Below, piece after piece: positions 1 to 11,760 of a DNA stretch of 64,000 bases. How positions within the stretch are numbered: the stretch's first letter is position 1; each line of letters opens with the position of its first letter. The notes under the pieces are model-generated. The model saw only the letters and a program-made list of their open reading frames with translations. It did no database searches and had not been told where the DNA came from. The translations under genes were made by a program, and so were the position numbers. The DNA is from Eunapius fragilis (taxonomy: Eukaryota; Porifera; Demospongiae; Spongillida; Spongillidae), in NCBI GenBank assembly GCA_963681505.1, contig OY811990.1, positions 1,485,350 to 1,549,349 of the forward strand, written 5' to 3'.

Positions 1-1933
1 TACGATGAGGCACGCGATCTAGCGTTTCGTCATATATGCGTAAAAGATGAGGTCTAACACTAGAGCTGATCCTGCATTTGTAAGTTCTGCCGTTGAAATT
101 TTATTGCCTAATTTCTAGGTTGTAAATATGTAGGTTACTAAAGGAGTTTCCAATTGGAAGGATGCATGGCACTTTGTCCTTTAGTAGCCATGAAGTCAGT
201 GCCTGCCATCGAGAAGCAGTGGAGGTTTGTGTTACTCTACCAGCCACCTCGGTACATATTGGTGAGCAATTATCAACCCTGTTTGCGGAAGAAAATAAAA
301 GTAATCGTACGATGATGATTAAAATACTGTCTTGCCTTCAGTTATTGTCCCGTCAAGGTTTAGCAATTAGGGGAGGGTGATGAGTGTGATTCAAATTTTA
401 TCCAATTGTTCAAGGATTTGGGACAGGATGATGTCTGTATTATGGAATGGTTGAAAAAAGATGGACAAGTACACATCTCATGATATCCAAAATGAGCTCC
501 TCAAAATTATGTCACATTATGTTTTGAGAGGCATTGCTGAACAAATTCAAAATTCTTCTTTTTTAACTGTGATGATTGATTAAACAACTGATGTCACTAA
601 CCAGGAACAGGTAACAATTACTTTTAGAACGGTAGACAATGACTTGAGTGTTAAGGAAGAGTTTGTTGGGTTGTACAATGTGGATTCCATTACATCAGTC
701 ACTATAACTGAAGTTATAAAGGATGCCATGTTAAGGTTAAATATTTCAATGTGCAAACTTCGTGGACAATGTTATGATGGCTGCAGCACAATGAGTGGAA
801 CAAGGTCAGCAGGTGCTAAACGAATAATAGATGATGAACCAAGAGCAGTATATACACACACTGTTACGGTCACTCATTAAATTTAGCTGCAAGGGATGCC
901 ATTAGGAACTCAAAGTTTATGAAGGATGCTTTAGATACAACTCACGAGATCGCAAAACTCATCAAGTTTCTCCAAGGTGTGAGGCAGTATTCAGAGCTAA
1001 CAGGCAGGGAAATGACAAGCTCACAGACAGTAGTTCCTGTGTAGGCATTAGGGTTCTTTGTCCAACAAATAGACAGTCAGAGCTGATTCTTTGTTCAGTG
1101 TGATAGAAAACTATACAATCCTCATGAACACTTGGGATGAAGCCACAAGAATAGCAAGAGACACGGAAACCAAAGCAAGGATCCTAGGAGTGCAAAGTCA
1201 AATGCAAAAGTTTAGTTTTGGTGTATACCTTGGTGAGATGATACTTAGGCACTCAGATAATCTCAGCAAAACATTGCAATCCAATACTATTTGTGCAGCT
1301 GAAGGAAAAAATGTAGCTGGCATGGTAGTACTTGAAAAGCTTAGAAGTAGTGAAGCATTTGATTTGTTTTGGCAAAAGTCACTGATAGTTCAGAAACTCA
1401 TGGTGTTGGAGAACCAGATCTGCCTCGTCCACATAAGATGCCTAAAAGGTATGAGGATGGCAATGCATTGTGTGAAATTCACAATAAACTTAAAGCATAT
1501 TATGAGGGAATTGATCTTGCCATTAATTGCATAAAGGATAGGTTTCAGCAGCCTGGGTATGCTGTTTATTGTCAGCTTGAGAACCTCCTATTGAAAGAAA
1601 ATGAAACAAATAGAGCAGTGCACCAACAATAATTGATTTAATTGAGTACTTTCTACCCTCACAAATGCTCAAAAAAGTCTACTCTCTCAAGTGGTCCTTG
1701 AAATGAAATTGCTATTAATAATGCCTGCTAAAAATGCTTCTTCAGAAAGATCTTATAGTGTTCTCAGAAGAGACAAGAACTACTGGAGAAATACGATGTG
1801 TCAACAGAGGTTGAACAATCTCATGGTCCTTCATGTTCATAAAGAGCTCACTAATAGTATCAAATTAGAAGACATTGCTAATGAATTTGTGGGTGATTCA
1901 CATCATAGAGTAAATTTATTTGGACAGGTTTAA
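1..1933 (+). pseudogene. hAT-superfamily transposase gene, decayed (DNA transposon copy 1)
   Basis: This is a broken DNA-transposon transposase of the hAT type with TTF/ZMYM-like ancestry. Pieces in order: an N-terminal segment around 160-380 (HREAVEVCVTLPATSVHIGEQ); a catalytic-core segment at 644-880 (LRGQCYDGCSTMSG followed by EPRAVYTHT); a middle segment at 1091-1632; and the C-terminal hAT dimerisation segment at 1691-1933 (ASSERSYSVLRR, then RLNNLMVLHVHKELT and NEFVGDSHHRVNLFG). The pieces lie in different frames with stops between them, for example a TAA at the position where the catalytic-core motif MIDETTDV is expected, so no transposase can be made. The left end runs off the window. 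A second, shorter and more decayed copy lies at about 24994-25871. Family assignment rests on recalled motif similarity. Confidence 0.85.
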
Positions 1934-2880
1934 TTAATAACTTGACTGGATGCATAACATCATTTGATTGGAATGTGGCGTAATGATTACAGTGGTTATT
2001 GATGATTACAATAGCCTGGAATGAACTCTGCAGAATAGGTATATATGGATAAATGTAAGTGTGTAGTGAGGTGTGCACCAAACAAATTTGCGACGTGCCC
2101 CTCCTCTTCAACTGGCCGAACCAACTTTTCTTGGAGTGCGCCGGGCCTGTTGGCTTGGTCAAACCATAGATAGCATGGTCAAACTGCTTGAGGTCCAATT
2201 CATTTATGCGTGCACAACGCTACAGAGCATGAAAGTGCACGGTGTCTAGGGCTAGCTTAATCTGAATTGCAACCCTTCCTTTTTGACTTCTGCAAACGCA
2301 TATTTATCAAACATGCACCCCCTTGTAGCTACATGTATTTACCAACCTGCAGTACTCTCATTGGCCTACTAAAACCTCTTCCTCTGTGTGACTTATGGAT
2401 TTTATTTTGTTTTGTAGAACCACATATAATTGGTTCACCAATGAAGCTAAATTAAATAAGACACACACATACACATACATGCACACACTCACATTCATAC
2501 ACAACCTCAGATCAGAGCAATCGGTGTCGTTCAATTCTGTCAGAATGCTCCCTCATCCTTAGCTTGCAATTGGTGTGTGCTTGGCATAGTTGATTGTTTG
2601 CCCAAAAGGGGTCAGGTGACAGTGGGTGTGCTGTCCCCCTACCCTGAGTGTGACTGGAACCAAGGTTACCATTTGGTCAGCCCACACGTTGACACTGATC
2701 AAGGTAAGGTGGTTAGGTCAGGTAAATGCCCAAAGGGTGCTGCCTGCCATTGATGTATAATGAATAACAATACCTGTATAAGTACAGCCAATGCACAGGT
2801 GATAAGCAATGCAGCTGTCATTTAGCTGTAAACTGAGTGATTGCAGCCCACCCCTACCATCCTTTATATATACATGTATG
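1934..2880. other. Intergenic, no gene seen
   Basis: No convincing coding signal. There is a CA-rich stretch at about 2461-2512 (ACACACACATACACATACATGC type). The sequence immediately after this interval, about 2880-3375, reappears inverted at 49880-50395, so it is part of a repeat or was copied in a rearrangement. Confidence 0.6.
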
Positions 2881-3375
2881 ACCAGGTGTCAATATTTTAG
2901 GGACAGCGGGTATGACCGAAAGTGAGGGAATTAGTTAAATGGAGGCGAGGCTTTCCCAGACTTTTAGGCTCAGGGTTGAATGGAAGTGAGGTTTTCCCAG
3001 GGGATACTCCAGGCTAAAACTTAGCTGGGAATTTAGTGTTGTCATATGCGCTTACACATATACATGCACACACACACACATACACACATGCACCCACACC
3101 CACTCCATGGGCAGTCAATCATTCACACATCAACATCAATGCTTTGTTATTTCCTAATGGTCAACCCACATACAAACATAAAACTGCCTTTAGCTGTCAT
3201 CTTATTCATCGCATGCTTCTCTTTGTATCTAAATTTGTATTTCTATTTGAGCCTTTGCTTTTTCTAAATTGTCGTGTTTCAATGTGCACGGTTATGCATG
3301 CACACACATACACACCACACACAAGCACTAGCATACACTTGCAACTGCAGTCACATGTTGTTTGTATAAATTTGT
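2880..3375 (+). repeat. Dispersed repeat, direct copy of the block inverted at 49.9-50.4 kb
   Basis: The segment starting near CCAGGTGTCAATATTTTAGG and running through a CA-rich tract to TTTGTATAAATTTGTGTTTC is found in reverse complement at about 49880-50395 with most bases conserved. It contains a (CA)n microsatellite at 3065-3110. Histidine- and threonine-rich open frames here are products of the CA repeat, not genes. Confidence 0.75.
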
Positions 3376-3419
3376 GTTTCTTTGCTCTGGCCAATTACTA
3401 ACAGGTCTCTTGTTACCTT

Positions 3420-3640
3420 TTGCACTTTTAGACATATGCATGCACATGCACACACACCCACACATGCACACACACCCACACATGCACATGCACACAATTC
3501 ATGTACACACACAGGAGTCATGCATTAATCCCAAACATGTACATATGCACACATTAAAATGGCTTTGGCAGTCATCCATCAAACACACACACAAATGCAC
3601 ACACACACACACACACACATACACATACACAGAACTGGCC
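3420..3640 (+). repeat. CA/TGCACA microsatellite
   Basis: The stretch is dominated by ACACACAC and TGCACACACCCACACA units, with a purer (CA)n run at about 3583-3630. Confidence 0.85.
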
Positions 3641-3679
3641 TCTGCTTTGTAAAATTATTATCTAATTTCCCTGTTTTAC

Positions 3680-4640
3680 CTCCCGAGCTCCGTAGCTGAG
3701 AGTACCAGTAAAATAACCACAAACCAGCAATTGCTGTTGGGCCGTTCAGAATCCATTTGGTTTTCTGTAGCACCACATTCTTAGGTTTGGCTAATGTTTG
3801 CTTCGACACTATAGTGACATCCGCTCTTGAATTGTACTGGCAAGCTGTTAAGAATGATGCTTACATCCCATGGATTTCTGCCCACCTTGACAATCAGCAC
3901 TGCCATCTCTACTCCTCCACTGGATTCTTCTTCTTCACAACCTCATCTGGTTTGTCCTCTCTATCAATTCTCTGACCAATGCATTGATGTGCTTGAAAAT
4001 GTCCCTTCTTCTGGCACTTAAAGCACACAACATCTTTTGCTGGACACACTGTAGTAGAGAATGTGTAGGGCATCTGCCACACCTGTTGCAGGTCTTGAGA
4101 AACCTTTTTGCATCACTCTTCATTTATTTTCTGGTGCATATTGATGGTTGCCTTGAGGGTTTCAAACCAACAGCATCCAAATCTTTCCCTCTCTCAACAA
4201 ACAACAGCTTGCTGCTGTTTAACAGCTTCATTTCGGCGGGCTGCAGTAACGACTTTGTTTTAGGTGAGGTCCGAGTCAAGTTGGAGTTTCTTTGATAGCA
4301 CTCCATCTTGTACCCACACAACAATTCTATCACGAATCATTTCGTTTAGCGTACCATAGCCACAATGGTCTGCCAAACAATATAACGCTGTAATGAAACT
4401 GTCCACTGCCTCCACTTTCTGTATTATTTGATCAAACTTGGCCTGATTTCAAGTTTGCCATATGATTTTAATATCATTTTTACCTTCTAGCAGCGGGCCC
4501 TTCTCACATACCACACCTGGCTAATTGGTGTACTTTGTTATTATTGGCATCTTGCTTGGAGACATAATCCTCCCGTACTTTTTCTTTTCAGCGTCACTTT
4601 GGCCAAACAACAACCAGGTTTGCAAAACCTTTTTTTACAG
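3680..4640 (-). mobile_element. LTR-retrotransposon (Ty3/Gypsy-like) gag/nucleocapsid remnant, broken
   Basis: On the minus strand the segment reads as the C-terminal part of a Gypsy-type gag: a capsid-end region with KDLDAVGLKPSRQPS near 4130-4190, then a zinc-knuckle-like region with CNRCGRCPTHS near 4050-4100. No LTRs, integrase or reverse transcriptase are recognisable beside it. It is an old, broken and partial copy. Family assignment is from recalled motifs and the ends are approximate. Confidence 0.6.
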
Positions 4641-4874
4641 TATGCTGAGTGCATTTGTATGGCACACTTGAAATCATCCTCATCTGAGCCAGGGGGAGGG
4701 GTAAATGTTTTCATTAAAATTTAAAATTGTTAAGATGAAAGCATGCGTTAATATTAATATTGTTGCCATGTGCAAAGTGATCAGACAACCTTAAGATGAT
4801 AGTCAATTGAACATTACTTGTATAAAAGTAGACAATCAACATAAAAGCACAGTACAAAAAATAAGACATTTCAA
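4640..4874. other. Probable 3' flank/UTR of the adenylyl cyclase gene
   Basis: AT-rich, non-coding in appearance, directly downstream of the cyclase stop on the minus strand. No clear AATAAA signal was identified. Confidence 0.4.
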
Positions 4875-7800
4875 TCATCTTGTGATAAACACAGTTCTCA
4901 TGTCTCCCTTACCCTTAACTTGAACAGTTTGATTTCCTAACTGTACAACAAAAGGACTCAGCAAAGTCAAGCAATTTTCAGGCATCTGTATCCTGTCCTT
5001 CTGTCCGGTGGATTCCATTCGGCTGGCCACATTCACAGCATCACCCCATATATCATACAGCATTTTTCGACGACCAACTACACCTGAAGTGACAGATCCA
5101 TAATTGAATCCAACCCTTAGGCTAAAAGGAAACCCAATGGAATGGCTATTAATTGTCTCCAGTACCTCTTCCAGCTGTATGGCAAAGTCAATGAGGGTCA
5201 CCAAATGGTCCACACCACATTGTGTGTCCTCAGGGAGGTTCAGACCAGAGGCAGCCATGTAAGTACTCCCGATAGTTTTTATCTTCTCAACATTTTTGAA
5301 ACGGGGAAGGTCAAGAAGAGAGTCAAACATGCAAACAATTTTGTTGAGGACACGGTAAGTCTCTTCACTCTCTCCGCTCTGTTGGTAGTACTCGTTGAAG
5401 TTGACAATGGATGCGAACAACACACCAATACACTCATGGTTTTGGGAGAAGTGTCCAACTTCCCTAAGTCTCTGTGTTACGTGAGGGGGTATAATGTTGT
5501 GGAGGAGCCATTCTGCCTTGCTTTTCAGCAGTCGTGTGCGACTTCTCTGGGCTGCCATCTCCACGCAGCCAAGAAAGCCAATACGAACTGACACCTCCAA
5601 CAGCCTGTTGACAACAGTGAGTATGATCAGTAGGATCAGTGTCTGGGACAGGAGGATGATGGATGCCGAGGTCAAATTACTGCAGTTATTGATATTAACA
5701 GCTGAGCTATTATATGCATCGTTGCACACTTGAAGTTGCACAGTTGAAGTCATCGCCACAGTGACAATGCAACTGATGGCTCCAAAAATCATCTTGGGAA
5801 TGTAACTGATGTCCATAAATAGAATGCTGCTGACAAGAACAGTGATGGTGATGTGGAGTGAATTCTGCACAGAGGTGATGACTGAAGTATAATCCAAGTT
5901 CTGCATGCCGCTATGGTACATACTGATGAAGGCTGCAGACATAGGATAATAGATGAAAAAGATGGCAATGGCGGTGCGCATATACCAGTTCATGATGACG
6001 TGATCCGCATACTTGACTAAACGAGGTGGGAACCAGTTCGGCGTGAACACAACAATCACATGACATATAACAGTCAACTCCACCACCAGCCCAAACATGA
6101 GCAAGCCAAGCCAGACACCAGAATGTGGCAACCTAAATGATCCATCACTGAAAATAGTAATGGCTGTCCCAGCCATGACCATCAAAAAGATGAACAACAG
6201 TGAGCAAGTGTTCATAAGGTAACTCAGCTTCGAAAGGCGCAGTCCTAGTTTTGCCATTTCACCACCAGAGCCATCATCTAAATCTCTCCCATGGTTGTGG
6301 TAAACCTTCTCCAAATCACTGTTGTGGAACTGGAGTGATAGTGGCTTGAGGTAACGATTGAAGAAGTTCTCAAAATCAAGCTTCCCCTCCTCCATAATCT
6401 GAATGATTCTCCTGTCAGTATCATTTGTAGCCTCTCCTATTGCTGTCCCAACTGATAGATCGGCATTTAACCTCCATTGCTGTATTTGAGACTGGTATGA
6501 GAAAATGCTGACTATGTAATCAACATGGCGAATGGGGCGAAGTTCTATTTCGACTGGCTCTTCCTGTTTCCTAGTGCAACACAGCCTTGCAAGTATGTCA
6601 GGTTGATGGGCTTCAGTAAAAGCTTGTTGTAAATCTATACCAGGAAAAGCATCTCCAGTTGTGAGTGTACCATATTCCTCAACGTTGAGCTCTGGCAGGA
6701 TGTTATTAAGCCCATCAACTGTGAATAGGCATAGCTGTTCGGATGATGTCACTAGATTTGAATGAGGTAATTCCTCAAAACGGAAGGACTCGTGCAGGGT
6801 TGCCTTAGTTGTCTCGGAGATGAGGGTATGCCCAGGTGAGCAGAGTGCCTCAATCTTGTTTGCGATGGACACATCTTTGGACCATACATCAAATTTGAAT
6901 CGTTTGTTGCCCATGACACCACACAAGACAGATCCTGTGTGGATACCAATCCTCATCTCAATAGGGATGGTCGTACGGAGCTTCTTCAATGCCTCCAAGA
7001 TGGCCAACCCCATATGCACACAGTTGTCTGCATGTGTGGTTTCAGGCTCTGGGCACCCTGACACACAGAAATAACAGTCACCCAAAGTATTGACCTTTTC
7101 GCAGTGGTGTTTGATAGCTAGTTCGTCAAACTTTGAGAACAATTCATCTAGAATGCCGACGAGCTCAATTGCCCTCATGTTGGAGGAAAGCCGAGTGAAT
7201 CCTACAATGTCTGCAAATAGAATGCTAACGTTTTCAACTGAGCGCACAGTGAAGGGTGTAGATATGGACTGGAGCCAAGGACTGCTGCATCGCTGTGAAG
7301 CCTGTTGTTTGAGTATGAATGCCAACTGTACCTCCAATTTGCTCAGCTCATCGGCAAATGGTCTGGGCATCATGGTTAAAATGGTTGTCTCAGCTAACTG
7401 CTTCTCCAGCTCCAGCACCTTCTCAGAGCTAGGACACACTGGACGATTTTTCCGAAAGTTGCCCGTAGTCTCGTCTGTGATAGAAACGCTGACGTCAGCC
7501 CTGCAACAATAAGGCACATGTAGAACATGCATCGACTTGCTGTCGTCATACGAGACAAGTCCGTGTATGCCTCGCCCACCCCCTCCGCCATATCCTTCCT
7601 CACCCCGAGTTTTGAGGTTAACACTTCCAGAACGATTACGTATACAAGGCCTAGAGCGGTGGACAGCGACAGAGGGAGTCGGGAGAATGCGTATATAACC
7701 AGGATCACCAGGGTTGTAATGGTGAACTGTATCATGAAAGTTGCGCCATAGGCTCTGCTGTAGTTGACGGCGACAGGCAGTGCCCAAGAGCACACCATGA

Positions 7801-8428
7801 GGAACACCACCAGCACGAGTGAGAGGACGAAGGCGCATTTAGGGTATTGGGCGGTTAGTGTTAATAGAAAGAACATACTGACGAAAAATATAGCCGCACC
7901 AAGAATATACCATTTGGGGTTATTAACGCTGTAATACAGCGCTAGTTTTTCGTTCTGGTTGTTCATAAGGTCAGGATCCGGAGTAGACGAAATTGAAAAG
8001 AAAACGACCCATACCATCCCGAACAGGCAGATAAGCGACATGGCGATTCTGTAGCGGCGGTGTAAGAATTCGAAGACTTTCTTTTTCCAGTAACGCTCAA
8101 TAATGGGCGAACCGAAAGCTGGATTAATATCCCACCAACGGTTGCTTCGGAAACAGCTGGTGTTAGGAGTGACATCATCGGGGCCATCACAAACTCCATG
8201 GCAATGACTTTCATTGTTACTGTCAGAGTTAGGAGCCTCGAAATCTCTGTAGATCTGTTCGACGTAGCTGACCGGCATACCGCTGAAATCCAAACGGTCA
8301 GTAGGATCTCCCTGGTGGAGAAATACCTCCCGTGAAGGGATCATCTCAGCGATAGACTGCCTTTGTCCTTCTCGGGGGACAGTCTGCACACGCGAGTCCT
8401 GACTACTTCCATTTACTGTATTGGACAT
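4875..8428 (-). CDS. Transmembrane adenylyl cyclase, ADCY9-like
   Basis: Membrane enzyme converting ATP to cyclic AMP. The first ATG after an upstream in-frame stop is at 8428 (MSNTVNGS); an in-frame GTG slightly upstream is not a credible animal start. Layout on about 1184 residues: cytoplasmic N-terminus; six membrane segments at roughly 129-335; first catalytic domain C1 at about 398-560 with metal-binding aspartates in FADIVGFT and GDCY; C1b; six more membrane segments; second catalytic domain C2 at about 975-1184 with KIKTIG, DIWGDAVNVASR and VKGKG, so the ATP-binding Lys, Asp, Asn and Arg positions are kept. KFDVWSKDVSIAN in C1 resembles vertebrate ADCY9 (KFDVWSNDVNLAN). No intron is needed. 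Oddity: the N-terminal membrane half and the rest lie in frames one base apart, joining near 7440-7455 (see findings). Confidence 0.92.
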
Positions 8429-9207
8429 AACATTATTCTCTGCAGATCGAGGCCTTTCTAACACTACAACTAAAGTTACTAACAGATATCACATTGGAAT
8501 GGTTGTCGTTGTCCTTCGGCTGGGCGGGTCGCAACTTGTTGCTTGCGTACTAAAAATGTATTGCAGAATAAGTCAGACTATGCATGTATACTATATTTGA
8601 GGGCATCGCGTGGGCGGGATTTCCTTTGAATCTACGGGCTGCGCGGTTGGGTCGGTATACACTTATATGTCATCGCCCCAGCGCGGGCTTTGCGTGGGCA
8701 TATTGTTATGAGCTTGTAACCTGAGAAGGAAATGTGAGAATGCAATGCATACATACAAATGCACATGCACCTGCAACTTTTGGGCCTATCTTCTGTTTCT
8801 CCACCCCTCTCTGGCTCCACATCAGCCAGCTCTTCAAGTGCATGTGCATGTGTCAGACTGTCAGGCCTGCACCTTGCATGCGGCATGGTGAGCGCAAACG
8901 AATGAAGAGCTATAGTGTCATGTATACGGTACACGACGTGCATGGCCTACTAAAACAAATGACTTATATGTTCTAATTCACTGCACTATTTTCTTTTCAA
9001 AACCGCTAAGCTGGTGCAGTATGCATATGAGGAACTCTATATGGAAATTGACACGTACAGCTAGTCATTGTGTATGTTATTATAGAAACACACTAATCGT
9101 GTGCTTATATAATTATATAACTGCACTGATCAATCAATCGCCGAGGGAAAAAATCTGTACTATTTGAGTCCTAGAGTACTATCAATGTTCTATATTTCTC
9201 TAAATCT
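8429..9207. other. Upstream region of the cyclase gene; GC-box-like sites
   Basis: No gene is seen. Two GC-box-like sequences, TGGGCGGG near 8521 and GTGGGCGGG near 8607, lie within 200 bp upstream of the cyclase start and may belong to its promoter. The rest is unremarkable. Confidence 0.4.
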
Positions 9208-9578
9208 TTAGTTCATTGTCTTCAGCTTATCCTTAGCCTCGTCTCGGCCAAGAGAAGAATACCTATCCACCAGACGGACTAAGAGGATCAATTGATTGCG
9301 ATGGTTGGTAACCAGGGTAACCTGTGGAACCGGCGGGGCAGGTTTGAATATCGTGGCAATGATGTCATCGATGCATTTATGGTGATAGCATTCCTGGATC
9401 TTGGCTTATAATTTAAATACTGTCCTGCTCAGCTGATATTGCCACTTAGTGGCATGCTTATGCGGCCTTCGTCCGTTGGTCTCTCCAGTCGTTGGACATT
9501 CTTGTAAAAAAATATCTCAGGCATTAGTTCCTTTTCCAACCTAGCTCTAGAAAATGCTGATTGGCCACCTTCCCTGCT
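9208..9578 (-). other. Coding-like stretch, unrecognised, possible exons
   Basis: On the minus strand 9404-9208 reads as an open segment (KIQECYHHKCIDDIIATIF, then PQVTLVTNHRNQLILLV, ending KLKTMN and a TAA) with amino-acid composition like a real protein. It can be entered from an AG at 9405-9406. The preceding segment (RLEKELMPEIFFYKNVQRLE) joins it if a 41-nt GT-AG intron is removed. A stop interrupts the reading further upstream near 9579. I do not recognise the protein. It may be a small gene, a relic, or chance. Confidence 0.3.
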
Positions 9579-9639
9579 CTAAGCTGCTGATAGATATTGC
9601 TCTTCTGCAAGGCTGGGAGGTTGTGACTGATCAATCCAG

Positions 9640-9879
9640 CCTGTTATTTCGATCATCGATGACATTGCCTACCTCTCCTGTAAACATAATGTTCAAACTA
9701 TGAAATCATTATTGCTCAATTACAGAAGCCAATTGCATCCTGACATCTTGTTGACCTTGCCAAAAGAATGGGGAGTGTCTTCCTGGTTCTCAGTGCTCTC
9801 AGATAATGATTTCTATCTGCACACAAGAGAATTCAGGGATGGATGCACTACGTGGATGGACACTACTTATTTGCTATAA
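9640..9879 (+). other. Coding-like stretch, unrecognised, possible terminal exon
   Basis: A plausible acceptor (AATCCAG) at 9639 opens a 79-codon frame ending in TAA: PVISIIDDIAYLSCKHN, then LLLNYRSQLHPDILLTLPKEW and YLHTREFRDGCTTWMD. The composition looks protein-like, but no family is recognised and no matching upstream exon was found. Confidence 0.3.
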
Positions 9880-11760
9880 GTCTGATTGGACACCAGACTC
9901 TGTACCTATGCGGGCAAATTGTTTTCTGTCGATCATGCTATATGATATGTCGCTATGTTTTACAAGCGTCTAGTTTATTCGCTTTCTAACATGAAAAAAC
10001 ATCCATATAGCATAATCATGGCCGGATATAATGTAGGTTTCATTTGCCATCTTAGATCATTATTTGAATTAGAGGACAGAGATCATCGTTAATTAATTCC
10101 ACCATCCGGCTAGAAACACCACCAACATAGCCCTCGCTACTTCAGAGGGCTGCGTGTGTATACCAATTGATCTTTTTTTATGACTAATCCAGACTGTTTG
10201 TATGTTTAATAAATATATGGTTGGTGATGTGGTGAACTGCTATACCAAGAATTCATATGAGGAAATAGGGCGTAATTTTATACTCATTTGGTATGCTATA
10301 TAACAGCCTTTGTAAATTTAGTTCGATTGGCAGAATTTTGTCCGAAACTATTTTGTCCCCTTTTCATGAGTGGGCGTAAGACCAATGTCGTGTGACAAGT
10401 GTTCTCGTGCCTATAATCCGCTTGTAGGTTTTTACATTATATCATCTCCTTATTTCCGTTTTAAGGTGGGAGGGGGGGGGGGGGTTCTTGCAGAAGGTTA
10501 AGGTTGATGATGATGCATTTTCCCGACTCGTCCGGTATTGAAGGGAACTACTAGTTGGACAGCGTGCTCATAGATGCCAAGGTGCATGCTTCCATAGGCG
10601 GGAGGTAATGTCTAACTGGGAGTAAGATAGCCCAATTTGGGCTTGAGATTCAAAAAAAAATAGTGTTTATCGAGCCTGCATGTGTTAAGATGCTTGATAA
10701 AGTACCCTTAAGACCCAAGTTGGGTTTAAACGAGGTCTTGTTTTTCCTGAGCTCGAAGAAAAAGGTTTCAGCTCTGTGCATTGGATCGGAATGAGGAACT
10801 GAGAACTAGAACTGGTTTGACAATCTTGAGAAGTCGACTGGCGGTCTATGGTCCTGCATGAGTTGTTCTCATCCGCGGTAAGCAATTCGATACCAGCACC
10901 AAACTACATGTATTTGCTAGACAGCTCAACCTGAACAGGTATCGTAACTTACGCGTATTGTAAGATTAGACCAGGGGAAATACCCGGCGTAGCTAAATAT
11001 CCCTAGCTGATACTGATCGATGCTCCAGTGACAGTCTACCCGTGTCATGTCATTCGTAGCAGGAATAAATTTCCCCCCTATTTTGTGCTTAAGCTTGAGA
11101 AAACGTTCGTTGAGCTAGTGCGCGTGACGTTTGAGCCGGGGGTGCGAAATCCCGCAGAGGGTCACGGTGTGAGACTTGGTAGGCCTATGTCTGAAACAAT
11201 TATTATAATAAACCGTTAGTACGTGGCCACTGGCTTTTAACTTACAGTTTGGAAGTAAGGAAACCGATGAAACTCAAATTTTCCGCTCTTTTGAAGTCCG
11301 TTTGCACATCTTTATACTTGTTGGCATAGCGCATAGACCATACAGATAACGTATCACGTGATTTGCGCCCACTTGTTACATTCCGTACTCCCACTCAGTC
11401 CACGCGTAGGCCCAGAAAGGAAACAGGCACTAGCTCTAATTGCTGCTTCCAGAAAACTGACTCAATACCTGCACCCTGTAGGTGCTTACTATACAATCTC
11501 TTGCACATGAAGGAGTTCCCATGGCTCTGTCTGAAGCATGAAGGAGCGCAGATGGACCTCATCATTGGTATGACGTGGTAATGACAACATTATGGGCATA
11601 TTGTGAAATATTGTAACAAATAAAAATAAAAATAACAATTACCCCATCGAGTAACAATTTCTTTCACTGTTGTTAGTAAATGTATAATAGGCTGCATAAC
11701 TAGTACAAGTTTTGCAACGACAAAACAGTTTTAGTTTGCTACTAGATAGATTTACTGTTA
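9880..11760. other. Intergenic, no gene seen
   Basis: AT-rich with short chance frames. There is a G-run near 10471-10484. Nothing else is supportable. Confidence 0.5.

Noticed and set aside
3036-3652. His/Thr-rich open frames
   Set aside because: They are translations of CA/TGCACA microsatellites and occur in several frames at once.
7440-7452. Programmed -1 frameshift site in the cyclase gene
   Set aside because: The run of A does not fit an X-XXY-YYZ slippery heptamer in the incoming frame, and no cyclase is known to use frameshifting; an indel is simpler.
7394-7838. Alternative start of the cyclase at 7838 (MRLRPLTRAGG)
   Set aside because: That stretch is the wrong-frame reading of membrane segments 3-6; the first recognisable cyclase sequence in that frame begins only near 7430.
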